Origin: Pseudohongiella sp. | GTDB taxonomy: Bacteria > Pseudomonadota > Gammaproteobacteria > Pseudomonadales > Pseudohongiellaceae | NCBI GenBank assembly: GCA_030696315.1 | Contig: JAUYSM010000109.1 | Location: forward strand, 16,702 to 80,701 | Direction of reading: 5' to 3' | DNA: 64,000 nucleotides | In this document: in pieces, positions 33,346 through 41,862 of the stretch | How positions within the stretch are numbered: the stretch's first letter is position 1 | How the letters are laid out: the number at the start of each line of letters is the position of its first letter | Position numbers and translations under genes: made by a program | The notes under the pieces: model-generated | Databases searched by the model: none | Seen by the model: the letters and a program-made list of their open reading frames with translations, nothing else | Told to the model about the DNA's origin: nothing

Positions 33346-35031
33346 ATGGAAAACAACGAGTACGACGCGATAGTTGTAGGCTCAGGCATCAGTGGTGGCT
33401 GGGCTGCCAAAGAGTTGACCGAAAAGGGCTTGAAAGTGCTGATGCTGGAACGTGGCCGCAGCCTTGAGCATGTCAAAGACTACGTCAACGAGAACAAAGA
33501 AATCTGGGAGTTTCCGCATCGCGACCGGCCAACCCGCGAGATGCTGGCCAATTACCCGGTGCTGCGGCGTGACTACCCGCTTAATGAATCTACCTTCGGC
33601 TCGTGGACAGACGAAAACGAATCCCCCTACGAAGAAATCCGTCGGTTTGACTGGTACCGCTCCTATCAGGTCGGCGGTCGTTCCTTGTTATGGGGGCGCC
33701 AGAGTTATCGCTGGAACCGCATGGATTTTGAGGCCAATGCCCGTGAAGGCATCGCCATCGATTGGCCCATCCGATACGAAGATCTGGAATCCTGGTATCA
33801 CTACGTAGAAGGTTTTGCCGGTATCAGCGGTTCCATGGAAGGTCTGGATGTATTGCCCGATGGCAATTTTCTGCCGCCAATGGACCTGAACATTGTTGAA
33901 AAAGATGTGGCGGCGCGCATCAAGGCGCATTACAACGGTCATCGCCATTTGTTTATCGGCCGTACGGCCAACCTGACGGAGTCCCGTCCCGAGCAAAACA
34001 GAGTGCAGTGCCAGTATCGCAATCGTTGCTGGCGCGGTTGCTCCTTTGGGGCATTTTTCAGTACACAATCAGCTACCTTGCCGCCTGCGATGGCCACAGG
34101 CAATTTGACGCTGCGTCCCTGGTCCATCGTCACGCGCGTGTTGTATGACAAGGACACACAACGCGCCACTGGCGTGGAAGTGGTCGACGCCGAAACCAAC
34201 GAGGTCATCGAGTACAAGGCACGCATTATTTTCCTGAATGCCTCCACCTTTAACACCACCTGGATTCTGATGAATTCCGCCACCGATGTGTGGCCGGATG
34301 GTCTGGGCAGCAGCAGTGGTGAGCTCGGCCACAATGTGATGGATCACCATTTCCGGCTGGGTGCGCAGGGCCGTGTGGAAGGTTATGAAGATAAGTACAC
34401 CTACGGTCGCCGGCCTAATGGATTTTATGTGCCACGTTTCCGCAACCTGGGTGATGAAAAACGCGATTATCTGCGTGGGTTTGGTTACCAGGGGTCGGCC
34501 AGTCGTACCGGTTGGTCACGCAATATTGCTGAGATGAATGTGGGTGCTGATCTCAAACACACCTTGACGGAGCCGGGGCACTGGACCATAGGCATGACTG
34601 CGTTTGGTGAAATGCTGCCGTATCACGAAAACCGTATTTTTCTGAACCGTAACAAAACCGATAAATGGGGATTGCCCATTCTGGCGTTTGATGTCGCGAT
34701 GCGAGAAAACGAATACGCGATGCGCCGCGACATGGTGGCTGATGCGGAAGAAATGCTGGAAGCGGCCGGTGTCAAAGATGTGCAAGGCCGCGATGTGGGT
34801 TATGCCCCCGGCATGGGCATTCACGAAATGGGCACCGCGCGCATGGGGCGTGACCCGCGCACATCGGTGTTAAACGCACATAACCAGGTGTGGGATGCGC
34901 TCAATGTGTTTGTAACCGACGGCGCCTGTATGACCTCGGCGTCCTGTGTCAATCCGTCACTGACCTACATGGCTTTGACCGCGCGCGCCGCCGATTTTGC
35001 GGTGCAGGAACTCAAGCGAGGAAACCTGTAA
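33346..35031 (+). CDS. GMC oxidoreductase, FAD and [3Fe-4S] sugar dehydrogenase large subunit
   Basis: This 561-residue flavoprotein opens with the FAD motif IVVGSGISGGWAAKEL and ends with the GMC pair GIHEMGTARMG (active-site His) and ASCVNPSLTYM (Asn). Cys at 222, 228 and 232 (C-x5-C-x3-C) match the spacing of the [3Fe-4S] ligands of Burkholderia FAD-glucose dehydrogenase. This suggests a dehydrogenase that passes electrons on, not an oxidase. The next gene (2 bp later) is the gluconate 2-dehydrogenase subunit 3-type partner. A cytochrome c partner is absent here. In context it is likely a glycoside 3-dehydrogenase of the sugar island. Confidence 0.92.
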   Translation: MENNEYDAIVVGSGISGGWAAKELTEKGLKVLMLERGRSLEHVKDYVNENKEIWEFPHRDRPTREMLANYPVLRRDYPLNESTFGSWTDENESPYEEIRRFDWYRSYQVGGRSLLWGRQSYRWNRMDFEANAREGIAIDWPIRYEDLESWYHYVEGFAGISGSMEGLDVLPDGNFLPPMDLNIVEKDVAARIKAHYNGHRHLFIGRTANLTESRPEQNRVQCQYRNRCWRGCSFGAFFSTQSATLPPAMATGNLTLRPWSIVTRVLYDKDTQRATGVEVVDAETNEVIEYKARIIFLNASTFNTTWILMNSATDVWPDGLGSSSGELGHNVMDHHFRLGAQGRVEGYEDKYTYGRRPNGFYVPRFRNLGDEKRDYLRGFGYQGSASRTGWSRNIAEMNVGADLKHTLTEPGHWTIGMTAFGEMLPYHENRIFLNRNKTDKWGLPILAFDVAMRENEYAMRRDMVADAEEMLEAAGVKDVQGRDVGYAPGMGIHEMGTARMGRDPRTSVLNAHNQVWDALNVFVTDGACMTSASCVNPSLTYMALTARAADFAVQELKRGNL

Positions 35032-35033
35032 TC

Positions 35034-35594
35034 ATGAACAGACGTGAACTTTTGCAGATGATTGCCTCAGTAACCGGTTACGCCATGATTGGCAGCCCCT
35101 TATTGATGAGTGCTTGCACCAGTGCCAATCCGGCGCGCGGCATGGTGTTGACAGCCGATGACCAGACCTTGCTGGCGGAAATTGCTGACACCATTTTCCC
35201 GCGCACAGATACTCCTGGTGCCAAGGATGTTGGCGTACCGGAGTTGATAGTGAGATTGGTGAACAACACCTACGAAGATCTTGATCAGCAGCAGTTTCAC
35301 CAAGGGCTTGCTGCGATTCGCAGCGACACGCTGGCACGCTACGGGCAATCGTTTGAAAACCTGCCAGCGGGGCAGCGCGCTGAGTTTCTCAACGCACTCA
35401 ACCAGAGCGCGCTTGTCTACCGTCGCCCTCTAGGCGTGTCAGCACACTATTTTATTATGATGAAACAGCTCACCATCTTTAGCTATTTTACGTCTGAGCA
35501 GGTGCAAACCTCTGTGTTGAGACTGGTACCGGTGCCGGGACGTTTTGATGGCGACTACCCGTATGTAAAAGGCGAGACGGCCTGGTCAATCTAA
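35034..35594 (+). CDS. gluconate 2-dehydrogenase subunit 3-type small subunit, Tat-exported
   Basis: This 186-residue protein has a twin-arginine signal (MNRRELLQM, hydrophobic run, then LLMSACTS) followed by the family domain: LTADDQTLLAEIADTIFPRTDTPGAKDVGVPELI. The cysteine after the hydrophobic run may be a lipobox. Such subunits carry the Tat signal for the bound flavoprotein large subunit, which has none, and so export it folded. The ATG at 35034 is 3 bases after the GMC stop. Regulation and partner are shared with the GMC gene. Confidence 0.9.
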   Translation: MNRRELLQMIASVTGYAMIGSPLLMSACTSANPARGMVLTADDQTLLAEIADTIFPRTDTPGAKDVGVPELIVRLVNNTYEDLDQQQFHQGLAAIRSDTLARYGQSFENLPAGQRAEFLNALNQSALVYRRPLGVSAHYFIMMKQLTIFSYFTSEQVQTSVLRLVPVPGRFDGDYPYVKGETAWSI

Positions 35595-35616
35595 AGACAG
35601 TTTCTGAGGACTATCC

Positions 35617-36474
35617 ATGAACAGAAGACATTTTTTACGCTCCGCCGGACTGTTGGCAGGTGCCAGTCAGCTTGCCGGTTTCAGTGCACTGGCACGCGCA
35701 GCCGAGGCCAGTAACCCGTTTGGAATTCAGTTATACACCTTGCGTGCGGATCTACCTGCCGGCCCTGATGCTGTGATCAGTCAGTTGGCGCAATTTGGCT
35801 ACAAACAGATCGAAAGTTATGAAGGTCCGATGGGGATGTTCTGGGGAAAATCGCCAGCTGAGTTTGGACGTTTTATCACCGGATTGGGTATGGATCTGGT
35901 GGCCAGCCACTGCAGCATTGAAGAGAATTTTGAACAGAAAGCAGCCCAGGCGGCCGAAGCGGGTATGGAGTATTTGATCTGCCCCATGATCGGGCCGCAG
36001 GAATCCTTGGACGCCTACAAACGTTTTGCTGACCGGTTTAATCGGTGTGGTGAAATCTGTCGTGACGTCGGCCTGAAGTTTGGTTATCACAACCACCATT
36101 ATTCGTTTTTCGAGATGGACGGTCAGATTCCCCACGATGTCATGATGCAGAACACCGATCCTGCGCTGGTGGAATACGAGATGGATATTTTCTGGTTGGT
36201 GGCGGCGGGGCAGGATCCAGTGGCGTGGCTGCGCAAATACCCGGGGCGTTTTACCTTCGCGCATGTGAAAGACAGACTGCCTGATCAGCCTTCCAATTCG
36301 TTTACCGCGTCAACAACGCTGGGGCGTGGGTTTATTGATTACGCAAGCATACTGCCCATCGCCAAGTCGCTGGGCATGAAATATTTTATGGTTGAGCAGG
36401 AAGCGTTTGAGGGCACCACGCCGCTGGACAGCAGCCGTGACAATGCAGTGTATATGCGCAATTTAAATGTTTGA
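35617..36474 (+). CDS. Tat-exported TIM-barrel protein, sugar phosphate isomerase/epimerase family
   Basis: This 285-residue protein has a Tat-type leader (MNRRHFLRSAGLLAGASQL...ALARA) and then a xylose isomerase-like TIM barrel. Candidate metal ligands are Glu/Asp and His in EYEMDIFWL, FGYHNHHYSFFEMDG, FTFAHVKDR and MVEQEAFEG. The group is often annotated as sugar phosphate isomerase/epimerase, but the exported location suggests an unphosphorylated sugar substrate. It is 22 bp after the small subunit and therefore in one operon with the dehydrogenase. A role on a 3-keto sugar or its glycoside is inferred. Confidence 0.88.
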   Translation: MNRRHFLRSAGLLAGASQLAGFSALARAAEASNPFGIQLYTLRADLPAGPDAVISQLAQFGYKQIESYEGPMGMFWGKSPAEFGRFITGLGMDLVASHCSIEENFEQKAAQAAEAGMEYLICPMIGPQESLDAYKRFADRFNRCGEICRDVGLKFGYHNHHYSFFEMDGQIPHDVMMQNTDPALVEYEMDIFWLVAAGQDPVAWLRKYPGRFTFAHVKDRLPDQPSNSFTASTTLGRGFIDYASILPIAKSLGMKYFMVEQEAFEGTTPLDSSRDNAVYMRNLNV

Positions 36475-36503
36475 TCTGATGTGTTGATCGGTCTCAGGCA
36501 TCT

Positions 36504-36529
36504 ATCCGGGAGTCTCACAACTCCCGGAT
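36504..36529. terminator. perfect 10-bp stem between the TIM-barrel and DUF1080 genes
   Basis: ATCCGGGAGT (36504-36513) pairs with ACTCCCGGAT (36520-36529) around a six-base loop, followed on the plus strand by TTTT. It lies between two convergent genes, and its right part includes the stop codon region of the DUF1080 gene at 36515. It probably ends the plus-strand operon. Confidence 0.65.
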
Positions 36530-37255
36530 TTTGATGTTGCGGAATCTCACCACGTCGCCATGATCCTGCAGGCCAATATGGCCTTGCTGCATAGCACCAA
36601 ATTCGTTGTGATCTTTGAATTTGCTGTTGCGCAACATCTCAAACCATTGCACAGTCCAGCGTTCATAACGCAGCACCATTTCACCGTTCAGCCAGTGTTC
36701 AACCACTGGGCCTTGGGAGACAATGCGCGCCTGATTCCACTCGCCAAAGGGTTTTGCCGTTTTGGGATTGATGGGGATCAGATCGTACAGAGTGCCGGCC
36801 TGGCGATTGCCATTTACACCTAAAAAGCTATCCGGATGATTGGCATCATCCAGCACTTGCATTTCTAGCGCTGACCAATAAATCATCTGCGTGGGCTGTT
36901 CCAGTGCGTGATAGAAAATGCCACTGTTGCTGCCACGGTCAACCATCCATTCCAGTTGCAGATCAAAATCGCGGAAGATGCGCTTGGTGATGATGTCGCC
37001 GACCGGGCGTCTGTCTTCGCGCGGGCGAAACACCAGCGCGTCGTCTTCAATCACCCAGCCTTGCGCCGGGAACGTGTCGCTATTGTATTGTCGCCACTCT
37101 TCAGTCGAGCTGCCGTCAAATAATGTGATCCAGTCCCCTGCGTCGGCACTGCCAGCAGAGCGCCCATTCTGTCGTGATTCGGCCGCCAGCAAAAACAGCA
37201 CAGCGCTGCTCAGCAATGCGGTTATCAATGACACCATCAGCAGTCTTTTGATCAT
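36515..37255 (-). CDS. DUF1080 (3-keto-disaccharide hydrolase-type) secreted protein
   Basis: This 246-residue protein has a hydrophobic N-terminus (signal peptide or anchor, about 1-25) and a DUF1080 concanavalin-like domain: WITLFDGSSTEEW, FDLQLEWMVDRGSNSGIFYHALE, AGTLYDLI, GEWNQARIV. DUF1080 members have been described as 3-keto-glycoside hydrolases or lyases that act after glycoside 3-dehydrogenases. That agrees with the GMC pair 1.5 kb away. It is the last gene of a minus-strand set with a TIM-barrel and a Gfo/Idh/MocA protein. The sugar is unknown. Confidence 0.88.
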   Translation of the reverse strand: MIKRLLMVSLITALLSSAVLFLLAAESRQNGRSAGSADAGDWITLFDGSSTEEWRQYNSDTFPAQGWVIEDDALVFRPREDRRPVGDIITKRIFRDFDLQLEWMVDRGSNSGIFYHALEQPTQMIYWSALEMQVLDDANHPDSFLGVNGNRQAGTLYDLIPINPKTAKPFGEWNQARIVSQGPVVEHWLNGEMVLRYERWTVQWFEMLRNSKFKDHNEFGAMQQGHIGLQDHGDVVRFRNIKIREL

Positions 37256-37278
37256 AAGAAAACCCGGCGCGGTGCGCG

Positions 37279-38355
37279 TTAGATGCCCAGTATTTTGCGA
37301 TTGAGCGATTCGTCGGGCTGTTGCCCTACAAAATCATCAAAGGCTTTGTCTGTCACTTGAATAATGTGCTGGTTGATAAACGGTGCGCCTTCTGCGGCGC
37401 CTTGCTCCGGATGCTTGATGCAACATTCCCATTCCATCACTGCCCAGCCGTCGTACCCATATTGTGTCAGTTTGCTGAAGATGCCAACAAAATCCACCTG
37501 TCCGTCACCCAGCGAGCGGAATCGGCCAGGACGATCAATCCAGTCCTGATAGCCACCGTACACCCCGCTGCGTCCTGTGGGATTGAACTCCGCATCCTTG
37601 ACGTGAAACATACCAATTTTTTCGTGATAGATATCGATAAATTGCAGATAGTCCAATTGTTGCAAAACAAAATGACTGGGGTCGAACAGGATGCGCGCCC
37701 GACAGTGATTGCCGCTGGCTTCCAGAAAGCGCTCGTAACTGACGCCATCGTGCAAGTCTTCACCGGGATGGATTTCATAACACACGTCCACTCCGTGTTC
37801 ATCAAACACATTGAGAATAGGCAGCCAGCGTTTTGCAAGTTCTGCAAAACCCTGCTGCACCAGGCCAGAAGGTCGCTGCGGCCACGGGTAAACGGTGTGC
37901 CACATCAAGGCGCCCGGAAAACTGGCATGTACATTGATACCAAGATGCCGGCTGGCTTTTGCAGCCATTTTCACCTGATTGACAGCCCAGTCAGTGCGTG
38001 CAGACGGGTTGCCACGCAGCTGTTCAGGGGCAAAACCGTCAAACATCTCGTTATACGCAGGGTGCACAGCAACCAGCTGGCCTTGCAGATGTGTGCTGAG
38101 TTCGGTGATCTCCAGCCCGTGTGCATTGATGCGCCCTTTGTAGTCATCCGCAAAGGTTTTGCTGTCCGCCAGGCGTTCCAGATCGATCAGGCGTTTATCC
38201 CAGGTGGGTATCTGAATCCCCTTGTATCCAAGATCAGCTGCCCATTGGCAGATGCCGTCGATGGTATTAAAAGGCGCTTTGTCATCCACAAACTGCGCCA
38301 GAAAAATGCCAGGGCCTTTGATGGTTTTTGGCGTGGTTTTTGTTGTCTTGCTCAT
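37279..38355 (-). CDS. cytoplasmic TIM-barrel sugar isomerase/epimerase family protein
   Basis: This 358-residue protein lacks a signal peptide and has a xylose isomerase-like TIM barrel: GIFLAQFVDDKAPFNTIDGICQWA, YEIHPGEDLHDGVSYERF, FDPSHFVLQQLDYL, FHVKDAEFNPTGR and VMEWECCIKHPEQGA. The last four hold candidate metal ligands. It is 6 bp after the Gfo/Idh/MocA gene, a pairing seen in many sugar and inositol clusters. It could isomerise the keto-sugar product after uptake. The precise reaction is inferred from context only. Confidence 0.9.
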   Translation of the reverse strand: MSKTTKTTPKTIKGPGIFLAQFVDDKAPFNTIDGICQWAADLGYKGIQIPTWDKRLIDLERLADSKTFADDYKGRINAHGLEITELSTHLQGQLVAVHPAYNEMFDGFAPEQLRGNPSARTDWAVNQVKMAAKASRHLGINVHASFPGALMWHTVYPWPQRPSGLVQQGFAELAKRWLPILNVFDEHGVDVCYEIHPGEDLHDGVSYERFLEASGNHCRARILFDPSHFVLQQLDYLQFIDIYHEKIGMFHVKDAEFNPTGRSGVYGGYQDWIDRPGRFRSLGDGQVDFVGIFSKLTQYGYDGWAVMEWECCIKHPEQGAAEGAPFINQHIIQVTDKAFDDFVGQQPDESLNRKILGI

Positions 38356-38361
38356 GAACGA

Positions 38362-39495
38362 TTAAACCTCGATGGCGGTCCACTTTTGCGCGGATGTTGA
38401 CGAGCGCACCATAGCTTCAATAAAGGCCATGCCTCTGACACCGTCCCTTATGCCGGGGTAGTCATGATCTTTGCTGGCGTTGCCCAGCAAATCCAGTGCA
38501 AACGCGCTATAGATATTGGCAAAGGCTTCAATAAATCCTTCAGGATGCCCGGCTGGCAGACGTGTAGCCAGCACTGCGGCTGCAGAGAGTCCGGATGAAC
38601 CACTGCGATAAATCTGCTCAGGCTGCCCGGTCATTTTTATATGCAAGGCGTTGTTGTCCTGATGTGACCATTCCAGCCCGCCCAGTTCACCATAGACACG
38701 CAGACGCACATTATTTTCCTCTCCCGCAGCAACCTGTGTGGCAATCAAAACCCCGCTGGCGCCGCCTTCAAAATGTAATAACGCGCAGGCATCGTCATCG
38801 ACTTGCCGACCCGGCACAATCGAATTGAGCTCGGCACAGACGTCGGTGATGTTCAAGCCGCTGACATACTCCGCCAGATGTGCAGCATGGGTGCCGATAT
38901 CACCGACTGCACCGGCACCGGCCAAAGTGGGATCGGTGCGCCAGGATGCCTGTTTATGCTGCTGATTCTCTAATGCGGTGCTAAGCCAGCCCTGAGGATA
39001 CTCAATAAAAATCTTGCGAATGCGGCCAAACTGCCCGCTGGCCACGCGATGGCGCGCCTCTTTGATCATCGGGTAGCCGGCATAGGTATGTGTCACTGCC
39101 AGTTTGCAGGAGGAGTCTTGCAGCGCGCTTGCAATCTGTTTGGCCTGCAGCAAGGATAAGGTCAGCGGCTTGTCCACAATGACGTGAAAGCCATGTTGTA
39201 ATGCCAGCAGGACAGGGCCGGCATGCAAATGGTTGGGCGTCACAATCGCAACTGCCTGCATGCGTTGACCCGCGGGCAAGGATGCTTCCGTTAGCAGCAG
39301 CTCAGTGTAAGAACCATAAACGCGCTCTGGCGCCAGATTCAACAACTCGCCGCTGCGACGGGAATTCGATGGATCACTGCTGAATGCGCCGCACACCAGT
39401 TCGTAGTGACCATCCAGTGCGGCTGCTTTGCGGTGTACGGCGCCGATAAAAGAACCTTCGCCGCCGCCTATCATGCCCAGTCTTATTTTTTTCAT
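38362..39495 (-). CDS. Gfo/Idh/MocA family oxidoreductase
   Basis: This 377-residue dehydrogenase has a Rossmann nucleotide motif GMIGGGEGSFIGAVHR and the catalytic Lys region in VDKPLTLSL, with GDIGTHAAHLAEYVSG in the second domain. GGGEGSFIGxxHR marks a well-populated subgroup that appears in sugar clusters beside TIM-barrel isomerases. It should reduce a 3-keto or 2-keto sugar, or oxidise a hydroxyl, with NAD(P)H. It heads a minus-strand operon with the TIM-barrel and DUF1080 genes, and diverges from the MFS gene across 148 bp containing a direct repeat. Confidence 0.92.
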   Translation of the reverse strand: MKKIRLGMIGGGEGSFIGAVHRKAAALDGHYELVCGAFSSDPSNSRRSGELLNLAPERVYGSYTELLLTEASLPAGQRMQAVAIVTPNHLHAGPVLLALQHGFHVIVDKPLTLSLLQAKQIASALQDSSCKLAVTHTYAGYPMIKEARHRVASGQFGRIRKIFIEYPQGWLSTALENQQHKQASWRTDPTLAGAGAVGDIGTHAAHLAEYVSGLNITDVCAELNSIVPGRQVDDDACALLHFEGGASGVLIATQVAAGEENNVRLRVYGELGGLEWSHQDNNALHIKMTGQPEQIYRSGSSGLSAAAVLATRLPAGHPEGFIEAFANIYSAFALDLLGNASKDHDYPGIRDGVRGMAFIEAMVRSSTSAQKWTAIEV

Positions 39496-39528
39496 ACGCT
39501 AAATAACGATTCCAAATTTCCTGTCAAT

Positions 39529-39560
39529 TCATTAGAGTTTGAACGTCATTAGAGTTTGAA
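39529..39560. promoter_or_regulatory. 15-bp direct repeat, possible operator of the sugar island
   Basis: TCATTAGAGTTTGAA occurs at 39529-39543 and again, identically, at 39546-39560, so the copies are 17 bp apart. They lie between the divergent Gfo/Idh/MocA and MFS genes. No regulator is encoded next to them. A binding role is inferred. Confidence 0.45.
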
Positions 39561-39643
39561 TGCATTCAGTAAGACAAGCAAGCCTCCACTGCCTGCAGTC
39601 GGGCACAGAATAACAACAAGCCAATAGCACGGGAAAACCACTC

Positions 39644-40942
39644 ATGACGTCCAGCCCATACCTCATTACTCGCCTCAGTCTGATGATGTTTTTGCAATTT
39701 TTTGTCTGGGGGGCATTTTTTGTCACGCTTGGCAGTTATCTGCTGGAAGTGTTCAAAAATGAATCCGGCATTAACACCATCATTGGTCAAGCGTTTGCAA
39801 CCCATAACTGGGCAGCACTGCTGGCGCCCTTGTTTGTGGGATTGTTGGCGGACCGCTTTGTGAACGCAGAGCGTCTGAACGCAGTCTGCCAGCTTGCCGG
39901 CGGTGGCGTGCTCTGGTACGCGGCCTCAGTCACCGACCCCGGCGTGTTTATCTGGACCATGTTTGCCTATTTTATGTTGTATATGCCAACGCTGGCGCTG
40001 GCTAACACCATTGCGTTTTCCAATATAGACGACCCGGACAAACAGTTCCCAGCCATTCGTGTGTGGGGTACTGTCGGTTGGATTCTGGCCGGGTTTATTG
40101 TGGCGCAGACCGTATTGGGATTTGTGAATATCCCGATTCTGCAGATGTTAACAGGGGCTGATAATGCTCAGAGCACCAACATTCCGCTCAAAATGGCGGC
40201 AATCCTGTCAGTCATCTACGGTCTGTACAGCCTGACCCTGCCCGCCACGCCTCCCAAAGCCAAAGGTCAGGCATTCAGTGTTAGCAAGGCCTTGGGCATG
40301 GATGCATTGATGCTGATGAAAGAGCGCAACTTTTTTATTTTTGCGCTCAGCAGCTTTCTGATCAGTATTCCGCTGGCGTTTTATTACGCGCGCACCAATG
40401 ACTTTGTGGCCGCCATGGCATTTGGTAACCAGTCTGCGTCGTTTATGGCGATTGGTCAGATGAGCGAAGTCTTGTTTATGTTGCTGGTGCCATTTTTTAT
40501 TGTGCGCTTTGGTGTGAAGTGGATGTTGATGGTTGCCATGGCGGCGTGGGCGCTGCGTTATCTGGTTTTCGCCAGCTTCCCCGAATCCGCTGCGCTGTTG
40601 ATTTTTGGTATTGCCCTGCATGGCATTTGTTACGACTTCTTTTTTGTCACCGGGCAATTGTATGTCGATCGCAAAGCGCCTGTGGCCATTCGGGCCAGTG
40701 CGCAAGGGTTGTTTGCCTTGCTCACTTACGGCGCGGGCATGTTGGTGGGTAACTATATTCTGGGCTGGTGGGGTGACAATATTGCGCTGGATGGTTCAAC
40801 ACAGGCCGGCTGGTTACAAGGCGCATTCAGTTTCTGGATCATGCCAGCAGTGCTGGCAGCCGCAATTCTGCTGTTCTTTTCACTCACCTTTAAACGCGAA
40901 GAACAGAACGATGAACCTGGCAACAAGGGAGTCAGCGCATGA
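39644..40942 (+). CDS. MFS carrier, nucleoside:H+ symporter-type
   Basis: This 432-residue membrane protein has about 12 hydrophobic helices and opens with LITRLSLMMFLQFFVWGAFFVTLGSYL, the signature of the NupG/nucleoside-H+-symporter family used in many sugar islands of bacteria. The first-half loop, GLLADRFVNAERL, and IRVWGTVGWILAGF are typical. In this context it probably imports a sugar or keto-sugar rather than a nucleoside. It overlaps the following TIM-barrel gene by 4 bp. Direct repeats upstream may control the divergent pair. Confidence 0.88.
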   Translation: MTSSPYLITRLSLMMFLQFFVWGAFFVTLGSYLLEVFKNESGINTIIGQAFATHNWAALLAPLFVGLLADRFVNAERLNAVCQLAGGGVLWYAASVTDPGVFIWTMFAYFMLYMPTLALANTIAFSNIDDPDKQFPAIRVWGTVGWILAGFIVAQTVLGFVNIPILQMLTGADNAQSTNIPLKMAAILSVIYGLYSLTLPATPPKAKGQAFSVSKALGMDALMLMKERNFFIFALSSFLISIPLAFYYARTNDFVAAMAFGNQSASFMAIGQMSEVLFMLLVPFFIVRFGVKWMLMVAMAAWALRYLVFASFPESAALLIFGIALHGICYDFFFVTGQLYVDRKAPVAIRASAQGLFALLTYGAGMLVGNYILGWWGDNIALDGSTQAGWLQGAFSFWIMPAVLAAAILLFFSLTFKREEQNDEPGNKGVSA

Positions 40943-41853
40943 GCCATCAACTCAATCGTCGTGAGCTGCTGCGTAAAGCAGCTCAAGTGTCGATGCTGGC
41001 ATCGGCCGGTGTTGTGCTTCCACGTGGGGTCAGTGCGGCCGAGTTTGTGGTTGAGCCTTTTCAGAATCGCGGCAATATCAGACACTCGGTTGCGCAGTGG
41101 ACCTACGGGTTTTTATCACTGGAAGAACTGTGTGCGGCGGTCAAGGAAATCGGTTTTGCGGCGATCGACCTCATTGGCCCTCAGCAATGGCAGATTCTTA
41201 AAGATCACGGTATCGATTGCTCTATGTGTAATGGCGCTGAAATCAGTCTGACCGAAGGCTGGAATAATCCCGACAATCACAGCACATTGATCAACAACTA
41301 TCAAAATCACATCGAACTGATGGCGCAGGCCGGTTATAAAAATCTGATCTGTTTTAGCGGTAACCGCAACAGTATGGATGATGAAATCGGGCTGCAGCAC
41401 TGCTCTGACGGACTAAAACAAATCATGAGTCTGGCCGAGCGCAATAACATCGTGATCCACATGGAGCTGTTTAATAGCAAAATTGATCATCCTGACTATA
41501 TGTGTGACAGCTCAGCCTGGGGCATTGAGTTATGCCAGCGTATTGGCTCGCCAAACTTCAAGTTGCTGTACGACATCTACCACATGCAGGTTCAGGAAGG
41601 TGATGTGATCAGAACCATTCGTGATCATCACCAATGGTTTGGTCATTACCACACGGCTGGCGTCCCGGGTCGTAATGAAATTGATGACACGCAGGAGCTG
41701 TATTACCCGGCCATTATGCGGGCCATTGTGGCAACCGGATTTGATGGATATGTGGCGCAGGAGTTTATTCCGCGGCGTGGAGAAAACAACAACCGCACTA
41801 ACGCTGAACGAATCGCTTCGCTGGCGCAGTCGGTTGCTATTTGTGATATCTGA
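40939..41853 (+). CDS. Tat-exported TIM-barrel protein, hydroxypyruvate isomerase-like
   Basis: This 304-residue protein has a Tat leader (LNRRELLRKAAQVSMLASAGVVL) and a xylose isomerase-like barrel resembling hydroxypyruvate isomerase: HMELFNSKIDHPDY, KLLYDIYHMQVQEGDV, HYHTAGVPGRNEID and YVAQEFIPRRG. The Glu, Asp, His and Glu in these segments are candidate metal ligands. Its ATG overlaps the MFS stop by 4 bp (ATGA), so it is coupled to uptake. An exported barrel next to an importer suggests that a sugar is rearranged in the periplasm first. The exact reaction is unknown. Confidence 0.9.
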   Translation: MSHQLNRRELLRKAAQVSMLASAGVVLPRGVSAAEFVVEPFQNRGNIRHSVAQWTYGFLSLEELCAAVKEIGFAAIDLIGPQQWQILKDHGIDCSMCNGAEISLTEGWNNPDNHSTLINNYQNHIELMAQAGYKNLICFSGNRNSMDDEIGLQHCSDGLKQIMSLAERNNIVIHMELFNSKIDHPDYMCDSSAWGIELCQRIGSPNFKLLYDIYHMQVQEGDVIRTIRDHHQWFGHYHTAGVPGRNEIDDTQELYYPAIMRAIVATGFDGYVAQEFIPRRGENNNRTNAERIASLAQSVAICDI

Positions 41854-41862
41854 AAGCAGTGG

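Noticed and set aside
37321..38400. 359-codon open frame on the plus strand across the TIM-barrel gene
   Set aside because: Long, but exactly antisense to a clear TIM-barrel enzyme. It has Cys/His-rich, unstructured composition and no family match.
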